Part shown: one piece after another, positions 1 through 5,605 of the stretch
Numbering within the stretch: the stretch's first letter is position 1
Layout: each line of letters starts with the position of its first letter
Assembly: GCA_017935805.1 (NCBI GenBank)
Contig: JAGBGV010000173.1
Coordinates: 1 to 16,852 of the forward strand
Source: Clostridia bacterium
Lineage (GTDB): Bacteria; Bacillota_A; Clostridia; Oscillospirales; CAG-272
Direction of reading: 5' to 3'
Length of the DNA: 16,852 nucleotides
Position numbers and translations under genes: made by a program
Notes under the pieces: generated by a model
Told to the model about the DNA's origin: nothing
Databases searched by the model: none
What the model saw: the letters and a program-made list of their open reading frames with translations, nothing else

Positions 1-49
1 CTCCCTCAGTCACCTACGGTGACAGCTCCCTCCCGGAAGGAGCCTTTTT
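1..49 (+). repeat. GC-rich palindromic intergenic repeat with terminator-like end
   Basis: A perfect hairpin (GTCACC, loop TAC, GGTGAC, 10-24) is flanked by CTCCCTC on both sides, followed by a second hairpin (GCTCC...GGAGC, 25-43) and a T run (45-49). The CTCCCTCAGTC-palindrome-ACAGCTCCCTC layout resembles a short repeat I recall as scattered between genes in Ruminococcaceae genomes; this is memory and was not searched. The second hairpin plus T run would also serve as a plus-strand terminator for a gene left of the window. The left edge of the repeat may lie outside the window. Confidence 0.55.
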
Positions 50-100
50 CTGTCCAAATTTGCTCGTAAATTTTCTCCTCATCGGCAATAGCCTCCAATG

Positions 101-126
101 AACCACGCGACTATCGCGTGGTTTTC
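101..126 (+). terminator. Rho-independent terminator hairpin
   Basis: A perfect 10-bp stem (101-110 with 114-123, loop CTA) runs straight into TTTT. It probably ends a plus-strand transcript that enters from left of the window. Confidence 0.6.
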
Positions 127-139
127 GGTATACAACCAA

Positions 140-176
140 AAAGTGACGGATAGCGTAAAAACTATCCGTCTTTTTT
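140..176. terminator. Bidirectional terminator after the CDF gene
   Basis: A 9-bp stem, GACGGATAG (145-153) with CTATCCGTC (162-170), is followed by TTTTTT on the plus strand (171-176). On the minus strand the same stem sits just past the CDF stop codon and is followed by ACTTTTT. It therefore suits the end of the minus-strand hslO operon as well as plus-strand transcripts. Confidence 0.8.
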
Positions 177-1347
177 AATATCTGGTTGTGGAGTAGTCGC
201 GGTCTATCGTGATAACCAAGTTGTACTCTGTCCCGAGAGACTTTGCGGCATCCTCACGAATAGAGCACACGATCTCATCGTTTGACAGCGGAAACTCATG
301 AGTGATTGCAATATCGAAGATAATATTCGTGTGGGTTACACCAAACACCACTCTGAAATCGTGAAGGGATATGGGGCTTGAAAACTCAGATGCAAGTTCG
401 TCGATTATGCGATGAAGCTTTTCGTGAAGTGAATTAACACGCTCGTCGTCAAGCGTAACCGGGTCGAGATGGATCACAAGCTGAACCCCCGTGTTCTGCG
501 CAAAATCCGCTTCAATATTGTCGATAATATCGTGGGATTCCATAGTGTCACGCGCCGCATCCATTTCGACATGAACAGAGGCAAAATACTTTTCAAAACC
601 GTAGCTGTGTACCACAAGATCATGTATTCCGATTACACCGTCATAGCTCTTGATCTTTGAAACGATCATTTTTATCAGCTCAATGTCAGGAGAGGTGCCA
701 AGCAGTCTGTCTGACGCTTCTTTTATCAGCTTAATGCCCATAATGAGAATGTACACAGCAATCAGCGCACCGCAAATACCGTCTGCCACAGGTCCTATAA
801 CGGGAGTGAGAAATATTCCGACAATTACTGCACAGGTTGAGAACACATCAGCAATGCTGTCAGCCGCTGAAGCCTTGAGGGAATCGGAATTTATCTTTTT
901 TCCGACAACTCTGTAATAAAAAGCAAGAGCCAATTTAACGAATGCCGCAATACCCATTATGATAATAGCCAGGCTACCGTATTCAGCCGCCGCCCCGCCC
1001 TTCAATGCCGAGAAAAATGATTCCGCAGAACTTCTGAGCAATTCAATACCCAGAACCGTTACGATAACGGATATGAACAAGCTGCAGATATATTCCATCC
1101 TCGCGTGTCCGTATGGGTGCTCTCGGTCAGCAGGCTTTGAGGAAACAACATACCCGATAAACACAAGTATTGATGATCCGGCGTCAGTAAGATTATTCAT
1201 TGCATCGGCAATAATAGATACACTACCTGACAATACTCCGGCAAAAAGCTTTACGGCAAACAGCAGTAAATTCACCGCTATACCAACAATTCCGGCATTT
1301 CTGCCGATTATGCTTCGCTTGGCGGTTTCTGTAACTCCGTCAGTCAT
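175..1347 (-). CDS. Cation diffusion facilitator (CDF) metal exporter, possibly Mn/Fe type
   Basis: This 390-residue membrane protein should export divalent metal in exchange for protons. About six membrane segments lie within residues 20-210. The CDF signature SVSIIADAMNNLTDAGSS covers TM2, EHPYGHARMEYI follows, and a C-terminal cytoplasmic dimerisation domain (from about 215) contains the typical HSYGFEKYFASVHVEMD stretch. The membrane metal site reads NxxxD (N51, D55) in TM2 and DxxxD (D163, D167) in TM5, not the HxxxD of zinc exporters. As I recall, N/D-D-D sites are described for manganese exporters such as MntE, so Mn or Fe is more likely than Zn; that is inference. GGAGG lies 4 bases before the ATG. 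It is the last gene of the hslO operon, 18 bp behind the ThyX-like gene, and a terminator overlaps its stop. Length is somewhat above the usual 300 or so, because of the long C-terminal domain. Confidence 0.93.
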   Translation of the reverse strand: MTDGVTETAKRSIIGRNAGIVGIAVNLLLFAVKLFAGVLSGSVSIIADAMNNLTDAGSSILVFIGYVVSSKPADREHPYGHARMEYICSLFISVIVTVLGIELLRSSAESFFSALKGGAAAEYGSLAIIIMGIAAFVKLALAFYYRVVGKKINSDSLKASAADSIADVFSTCAVIVGIFLTPVIGPVADGICGALIAVYILIMGIKLIKEASDRLLGTSPDIELIKMIVSKIKSYDGVIGIHDLVVHSYGFEKYFASVHVEMDAARDTMESHDIIDNIEADFAQNTGVQLVIHLDPVTLDDERVNSLHEKLHRIIDELASEFSSPISLHDFRVVFGVTHTNIIFDIAITHEFPLSNDEIVCSIREDAAKSLGTEYNLVITIDRDYSTTRY

Positions 1348-1365
1348 GATTCCTCCGAATAATAA

Positions 1366-1992
1366 TCATTCGCCCTTGATGCCTGTGATAAACTCAGCGG
1401 CATAAGGCAAGGATGCAATCCAGTCGCAGTATGTATGCCACTCGGGTAACTTATGATTGCGACGGGCATAATAAATGTTGATGAGATTTTCGTAATTCAG
1501 TGTGCAAGTACGCATCTGATTGTATGAAGACGGAAGAAGCTGGATCATATCGTCCCAGTATACTCTTTCCTTTGCTTCAAGATACTTCAGACGTCTCTCC
1601 TCAAGCACAGCAATGGTAGAGTCAAGGCAAGCAAGAGCCACATCACTCATTCGGTCACAGCTGAAGTCTTCGCGGGAGAATTCCTTTGAATGGATCTTGT
1701 GCATTGTAGAGCAAGAATTTGCAACTGTGCCAACCTTGTAGGTGTCGTATTCCTTCCACCAATAAAGAGGTGCTGTCACGTCAACAGATACGAATATCTG
1801 GCGAAGGAATTTTCTGTGGTCGTTGCCTGCTTTTGCAAGTCTCATTCCGAGAGAAAGGTCGTTTTCACCAAGAATATAGTTGCCCTCGTCATCGTATGCG
1901 CTGTCCATTCTGTTCCAGCTATTCAGAGGATTTCTCGCACCGCGGATGGCATTTTCAAGGTTCATTACTGATGTACGTTCAATTTTAATCAT
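1366..1992 (-). CDS. ThyX-fold protein lacking the ThyX signature motif
   Basis: This 208-residue protein lines up by eye with FAD-dependent thymidylate synthase (ThyX) along most of its length. Residues 75-98 (APLYWWKEYDTYK, then VGTVANSCSTMH) sit where ThyX carries its RHRxxSxNxxSxR signature. LPSSYNQMRTCTLNYENL (153-170) and YYARRNHKLPEW (174-185) match the ThyX segments with LP, NxR(S/N)L and LRxxxxAQxE. However, RHR is replaced by TYK and the signature serines and final arginine are changed, so thymidylate synthesis is doubtful. I recall similar proteins in phages and many Firmicutes, with ANSCSTMHKIH strongly conserved, which suggests a distinct conserved function; that function is unknown to me. 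It lies 33 bp behind hslO and 18 bp before the CDF gene, with no terminator between. The first ATG follows AAGGGGAAGTGG; an internal Met10 has no ribosome binding site. Confidence 0.75.
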   Translation of the reverse strand: MIKIERTSVMNLENAIRGARNPLNSWNRMDSAYDDEGNYILGENDLSLGMRLAKAGNDHRKFLRQIFVSVDVTAPLYWWKEYDTYKVGTVANSCSTMHKIHSKEFSREDFSCDRMSDVALACLDSTIAVLEERRLKYLEAKERVYWDDMIQLLPSSYNQMRTCTLNYENLINIYYARRNHKLPEWHTYCDWIASLPYAAEFITGIKGE

Positions 1993-2025
1993 ATTCCACT
2001 TCCCCTTGTATCATTCATAATTTTA

Positions 2026-2919
2026 TTATTCTTTATCTGCTTTTGCCGCTGCTCTTGCTTCATCAAGCTCGGAAAGCTCAAATACATACTTTTTACCGCA
2101 GAAACGGCAGTTTGTCTCAACAGGTTCGTCACTCTGTCTGAGTTCATTCATGTCGTCCTCGCCAAGACCAACAAGAGCTCGGAGATACTTGTCTCTGCTG
2201 CATGTACAAGCGTATTCGATATCAAATTCATCAAACATTTCATATTCAATACCTTCAAACAGCATAGCAATTATTTGGTCTCCGTCCATTCCGTCAGCGA
2301 TCAGCTTGGAAATAGAGCCTGCCATGTTCACATTAGTCTCAAGTCTGTCAACATCGCTGTCGTCAAACCCGGGCATAAGCTGAATAAGGTATCCGCCGGA
2401 CGCAAAGCACATATTATCGGTATCAACACGTACGCCGAGAGCGCAAACCGTAGGTGTCTGCTCACTTGTTGCAAAATATTCTGTAATATCCTCTGCGATC
2501 TCACCTGTAACGATGGGAGAAATGCCAACGTATGGCTCGTTCATGCCAAGATCCTTGATAATATACATCTGTCCTTGACCGACAGCACCGCCAACGTCAA
2601 GCTTACCGTGTTCGTTCGGAGGAAGCTCCACTGTCACGTCATCTGCGTAGCCACGAACGTTTCCCTTGTAGTCGCCCACGCAAACAACCGATCCGCAAGG
2701 ACCGTCTCCACGAAGCTGAAGTGTGAGAGTGTTGTCCTTATCCTTAAGCAGGCAGGACATAAGTGATGTTGCTGTAAGCGCACGTCCGAGAACGGCAGTC
2801 ATTGTTTTTGAGGTGTGATGTATTTCACATGAACGGCGAACGATCTCTGTGCTATCGCAAAAGATCACTCTGATACCGCCGTCAGATGATATTGCTCTTT
2901 TTATTATACTCTTTTTCAT
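2026..2919 (-). CDS. hslO: Redox-regulated chaperone Hsp33 (HslO)
   Basis: Hsp33 is a cytosolic holdase chaperone switched on by oxidation of a C-terminal zinc centre. The protein (297 residues from this start) carries the four zinc cysteines as CxC (C238, C240) and CxxC (C271, C274); the 31-residue spacing between the pairs equals that of E. coli Hsp33. The N-terminal substrate-binding domain (LTLQLRGDGPCGSVVCVGD, GQGQMYIIKDLG) is typical and the length is normal. The start is the second possible ATG: it has GGAG 6 bases upstream (GGAGATAAAAATG) and begins MKKSIIKRAIS like relatives. An in-frame ATG at 2952 lies only about 10 bases past the predicted transcription start and has no ribosome binding site. 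It is first in a three-gene minus-strand operon with the ThyX-like and CDF genes. That grouping could link oxidative stress with metal export, which is inference. Confidence 0.95.
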   Translation of the reverse strand: MKKSIIKRAISSDGGIRVIFCDSTEIVRRSCEIHHTSKTMTAVLGRALTATSLMSCLLKDKDNTLTLQLRGDGPCGSVVCVGDYKGNVRGYADDVTVELPPNEHGKLDVGGAVGQGQMYIIKDLGMNEPYVGISPIVTGEIAEDITEYFATSEQTPTVCALGVRVDTDNMCFASGGYLIQLMPGFDDSDVDRLETNVNMAGSISKLIADGMDGDQIIAMLFEGIEYEMFDEFDIEYACTCSRDKYLRALVGLGEDDMNELRQSDEPVETNCRFCGKKYVFELSELDEARAAAKADKE

Positions 2920-2967
2920 TTTTATCTCCGTTTTCAGACCATAGTTTTCCATTGTATAATTAATAAT

Positions 2968-2996
2968 ATAATACCATATTTAGTCCGAATGTTCAA
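2968..2996 (-). promoter_or_regulatory. SigA-type promoter of the hslO operon
   Basis: Minus strand: -35 TTGAAC (2991-2996), a 17-bp spacer, and extended -10 TGGTATTAT (hexamer 2968-2973). The predicted start near 2961 gives a leader of about 42 bases to the hslO ATG at 2919. Confidence 0.75.
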
Positions 2997-3020
2997 GTGT
3001 TTTTTGAATTATGTTATTAG

Positions 3021-3026
3021 TATAAT
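3021..3026 (+). promoter_or_regulatory. Probable -10 element of the lipoprotein gene
   Basis: A perfect TATAAT lies 54 bases before the lipoprotein ATG. The -35 region is T-rich but has no good match. An inverted repeat TTCAA-N7-TTGAA (2992-3008) lies just upstream and overlaps the -35 of the divergent hslO promoter, so both promoters could share a regulator. Confidence 0.4.
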
Positions 3027-3079
3027 CAAGCATTGCCGCGGAAATACTACACCCGAGCTCACTTGAAAGGAAAAATAAC

Positions 3080-3856
3080 ATGAAAAAATTATTTATCTTA
3101 ATGCTTATTACCACACTGATGCTTACATCCTGCTTTGGCGGCAGAGATGATGAACACGACAATACACTTGGTGATGATAACGGTGACGGAGTAATTGAGG
3201 ACGGCACAGATGACGGCATGGGCGGCGGCAAGGATATGCTCGACAACGTTACAGACGGCGCGGAAACTGTTCTTGACGATATCAAGGATGGAGTTGACAA
3301 CCTTATGAACGGCACCGATACAGGCGACGGCAACGACACGATGAATAATGGCACCGGCGGCGAGACAAGCGGTGTTGAAGACGGCCCCAACTTCTCAAAT
3401 GTTGACAGCGTAAAGTCAGCTGACGATGCAGTAAACTTCATTGGCGGTAATGTGTACTCTATGTGTCAGGACGTGATCCCGCTGATGACTGAGACACGTA
3501 TTCTCTCGAAAGATGATCTAAAGTCCATCACTTATAACACAGGACTTACAAGCATCGAGGGTATTGACGACGTAATCCTCTCCGAATCCTCCCTTGAGTC
3601 CTTTGCTTACTCTTTCCTGATGCTTCGTACAGACGGAACAAACACAGACGCGCTTCAGACAGAGGTTGGTCAGAGCGTTAACCCCGAGAAGTGGCTTGGA
3701 GTTGTGGCTGAAAAGGTTGCCACAATCAAGCTCGACAACGATATTATTCTTGTCATGGGCGGCGCCGAGCAGGTGGACACTATCATGAATTCTGTAGTCA
3801 TGGCGGCTGACGGTGTTTATGATGACATCGGTGAAGTAGTAAGTGTGCTTGGATAA
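3080..3856 (+). CDS. Asp/Gly-rich lipoprotein, DUF4358-like C-terminal domain
   Basis: A 258-residue exported lipoprotein. The signal peptide MKKLFILMLITTLMLTSC has a lipobox LTSC with the lipid cysteine at C18. Residues 22-104 form a very acidic Asp/Gly/Asn-rich linker with no cysteine, including a stretch from D32 that resembles one Ca-binding loop of dockerin type (D32, N34, D36, G37, I39), although position 12 is Thr. A folded C-terminal domain follows (about 105-258). That domain shares a pattern with the other lipoprotein of this window: an NPEKW motif (W205), then alternating hydrophobic residues, then a VDTIMNSV helix. This resembles the uncharacterised DUF4358 group, from memory. Function unknown. 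The start follows GAAAGGAAAAATAAC. It is a single gene, divergent from hslO, with a long hairpin about 130 bases past the stop. Confidence 0.88.
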   Translation: MKKLFILMLITTLMLTSCFGGRDDEHDNTLGDDNGDGVIEDGTDDGMGGGKDMLDNVTDGAETVLDDIKDGVDNLMNGTDTGDGNDTMNNGTGGETSGVEDGPNFSNVDSVKSADDAVNFIGGNVYSMCQDVIPLMTETRILSKDDLKSITYNTGLTSIEGIDDVILSESSLESFAYSFLMLRTDGTNTDALQTEVGQSVNPEKWLGVVAEKVATIKLDNDIILVMGGAEQVDTIMNSVVMAADGVYDDIGEVVSVLG

Positions 3857-3983
3857 GTGAGCGATATAGATCCCGTGGATAACTGCGAAATATACCTGCG
3901 GTTCTTATCAGCCACCTGGCGAAATGGTACGAAATTTTTATAGATCATATGCTTGAAGTCGCGAAAACGGCATAAATTAACTG

Positions 3984-4044
3984 AAATGTTGTTCCATATT
4001 AATATCAATCGTATGTTGATATATAATTAGGGACAACATTTTTT
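3984..4044 (+). terminator. Long-stem terminator
   Basis: A 12-bp stem with one G-U pair (AAATGTTGTTCC 3984-3995; GGGACAACATTT 4030-4041) leads into T residues. Its loop contains a second 7-bp hairpin (ATATCAA...TTGATAT). The T run is on the plus strand only, so it most likely ends the lipoprotein transcript. In the 128 bases between that stop and this stem I see no gene. Confidence 0.6.
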
Positions 4045-4058
4045 GTTGGTAAATGAAT

Positions 4059-4865
4059 TTACTTTTGCGAAAGAACATTCGCCAATGCCGTAAGATATTC
4101 ATTTCCACCGATTCCCGCAACAGCAAGTTCTTTTTCATTTAGCATATTCTGAGCGGTAAGCCCCTCTTCACTAAGGGTCAAAACGGATTCTCTGAAAATT
4201 TGATAATATAAAACAGCATTGAGTTTTTTTCGATTTATCAGATCATCTCCACGCAAAATATAAGTAAGCATATATTCACAAGTACACCGCGGTGTAGGCA
4301 TTTGATATGCCAATTCAAGTGCCTTCTCGGTCATTCCAAGATCTGCATACATCACAAGAAGAACCTGCTTTGCACAGTCGCGCCATCTATCCTCGGTTGA
4401 CCGAGCGAGAATATCTTCGCAAAGTGAAATAGCTTCTTTAAACAGTTGAGTTTTTTCTGAAGTATCAGATATATTTTTCCCTTTCCACGACAAATCTGCT
4501 GCGAGAAGCTGTTCGAAGAAGAACACGCCCGGAAGTTCTTTCAATGCGTTTCTGATCAATTCAATCCCCTCATCAAGTTGATAATTGGGATCAAGTGGCA
4601 CGTGATGACGTATTCTGTTATATTCTTTTGTAATTTCATCAATTCTGTTTTGTTTGGCTATTTCGTCAACACCAAGAAGTTCATCTACGGAAACATGGAA
4701 ATATCCAGCGATGCTTGGGAGTAACGTTATGTCAGGGTATCCCTCGTTTCGTTCCCATTTTGAAACAGCCTGTGATGAAATTCCGAGAAACCGTGCAAGA
4801 TCATCTTGTGTAGAATTGTTTTTCTGGCGCATTGTCTTCAATTTTTCAGATAGTTGTATTTCCAT
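4059..4865 (-). CDS. XRE-family transcriptional regulator with helical (TPR-like) C-terminus
   Basis: A 268-residue cytoplasmic DNA-binding protein. An HTH_3 domain occupies about residues 5-62 (QDDLARFLGISSQAVSKWER, followed by NEGYPDITLLPSIA), with the typical recognition helix SSQAVSKWE and the closing VSVDELLG. The remaining 200 residues look all-helical and may form TPR-like sensor repeats; I recognise no ligand motif. I chose ATG 4865 over an in-frame GTG at 4874; neither has a clear ribosome binding site and the extra residues would be only three. A strong extended -10 promoter and a palindrome at the expected start site lie just upstream, which suggests autoregulation. Targets are unknown; no obvious partner gene is next to it. 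Confidence 0.9.
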   Translation of the reverse strand: MEIQLSEKLKTMRQKNNSTQDDLARFLGISSQAVSKWERNEGYPDITLLPSIAGYFHVSVDELLGVDEIAKQNRIDEITKEYNRIRHHVPLDPNYQLDEGIELIRNALKELPGVFFFEQLLAADLSWKGKNISDTSEKTQLFKEAISLCEDILARSTEDRWRDCAKQVLLVMYADLGMTEKALELAYQMPTPRCTCEYMLTYILRGDDLINRKKLNAVLYYQIFRESVLTLSEEGLTAQNMLNEKELAVAGIGGNEYLTALANVLSQK

Positions 4866-4891
4866 TATCTTCACACCACGTTAAGTTATTT

Positions 4892-4903
4892 CAAGGATCC
4901 TTG
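4892..4903 (-). promoter_or_regulatory. Candidate operator palindrome of the XRE gene
   Basis: The perfect 12-bp palindrome CAAGGATCCTTG, with A/T matches resuming three positions out on each side, lies 8 bases downstream of the -10 hexamer and so covers the predicted transcription start. This is where a self-repressing XRE protein would bind. Binding is inference. Confidence 0.45.
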
Positions 4904-4910
4904 TGATATT

Positions 4911-4919
4911 ATTATACCA
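4911..4919 (-). promoter_or_regulatory. Extended -10 promoter of the XRE gene
   Basis: Minus strand TGGTATAAT is a perfect -10 hexamer (4911-4916) with the extended TGN element. No good -35 lies 17 bases upstream, as is common for extended -10 promoters. Confidence 0.65.
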
Positions 4920-5170
4920 TAGCATTTATTCTTTTTCCATAACCGCATTGTTGGATACAGGTTTATTAAACAAACTATTGGTTTATTTAATGTCCATTCT
5001 TGACATCAACCATGAGCGGCTCACCCCTCATCCGAAACGGCAAGATCATCTGCGTAATAACTCATGTATGAGATATGTGCTGATACACGCGATATATTTA
5101 CTTCGCAAATGCGTGGAACATCATGTCCATTATCGATTACGGACGATTTATCGTACCGAGTACCCGAAGA
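4920..5170. other. Gene-free intergenic stretch
   Basis: Between the XRE promoter and the thioredoxin terminator I see no supported gene. A plus-strand open frame (4903-5253) has no ribosome binding site, reads through the terminator and the trxA 3' end, and shows no domain. I found no tRNA-like or riboswitch-like structure. Confidence 0.6.
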
Positions 5171-5175
5171 ATAGC

Positions 5176-5222
5176 AAAAAAGAGCAAGATGTAAAGGATA
5201 ATTCCTTCTGTTCTTGCTCTTT
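5176..5222 (-). terminator. Terminator of trxA
   Basis: Minus strand: an 11-bp stem AAAGAGCAAGA / TCTTGCTCTTT (5212-5222 with 5179-5189) followed by TTTTT (5180-5176), 20 bases past the trxA stop. The long loop contains a second small stem. Confidence 0.85.
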
Positions 5223-5242
5223 GTTGTTTTACTTGCGGGATA

Positions 5243-5551
5243 TCAGCCAATAAACTCGAGAAGTTCTTCCTTGGAGATGTATCCAACGGAGGTGTCCTTA
5301 ACTTCACCGTTCTCGAGAAGAATGAGTGTGGGAATGCTCATAACGCCGTATTTTGCAGCAAGCTCGCCTTCGTCATCCACATTGATCTTGCAAACCTTAA
5401 CCTTATCAGTCTCCTCTGTAACCTCGTCTACAACGGGTGAGAGCATACGGCATGGTCCGCACCAGGGCGCCCAGAAATCGATAAGCACAGGACGGTCAGC
5501 CTGCAGAGCTTCAGCTTCAAAATTATCCTTTGTCAAAACGGTAATTGCCAT
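5243..5551 (-). CDS. trxA: Thioredoxin
   Basis: A 102-residue, complete, single-domain cytosolic thioredoxin that reduces protein disulfides. The active site is FWAPWCGPC (C31, C34) and the cis-proline is P74 in MSIPTL; the DF (D25, F26) and the C-terminal GYISKEEL segment are typical. An additional cysteine, C54, lies on the central strand. AAAGGA lies 9 bases before the ATG. The upstream gene (glycosidase-like, 5606-7531) ends 54 bp before it with no terminator between, so co-transcription is possible, although the pairing makes no obvious functional sense. A strong terminator follows. The canonical active site suggests a general thioredoxin rather than a specialised one. Confidence 0.97.
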   Translation of the reverse strand: MAITVLTKDNFEAEALQADRPVLIDFWAPWCGPCRMLSPVVDEVTEETDKVKVCKINVDDEGELAAKYGVMSIPTLILLENGEVKDTSVGYISKEELLEFIG

Positions 5552-5605
5552 AATATTTTTCCTTTCTGTTTATATCAAGATTTATTGTTGCCGGTTTTTA
5601 TAAAA

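Noticed and set aside
2920..2952. Longer start for hslO at 2952
   Set aside because: No ribosome binding site, only about 10 bases from the predicted transcription start; the ATG at 2919 has GGAG and fits the family N-terminus.
2980..3441. Minus-strand open frame of 153 residues rich in Ser, Pro and Val
   Set aside because: It is the reverse of the Asp/Gly-rich lipoprotein gene; the composition follows from the GAC/GGC codons on the other strand, and it crosses both divergent promoters.
3857..3983. Possible small gene between the lipoprotein stop and its terminator
   Set aside because: No frame with a ribosome binding site or recognisable product; it looks like an ordinary 3' untranslated stretch.
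4903..5253. Plus-strand open frame of 116 residues in the XRE-trxA gap
   Set aside because: No ribosome binding site or domain, and it reads through the trxA terminator into the trxA 3' end.
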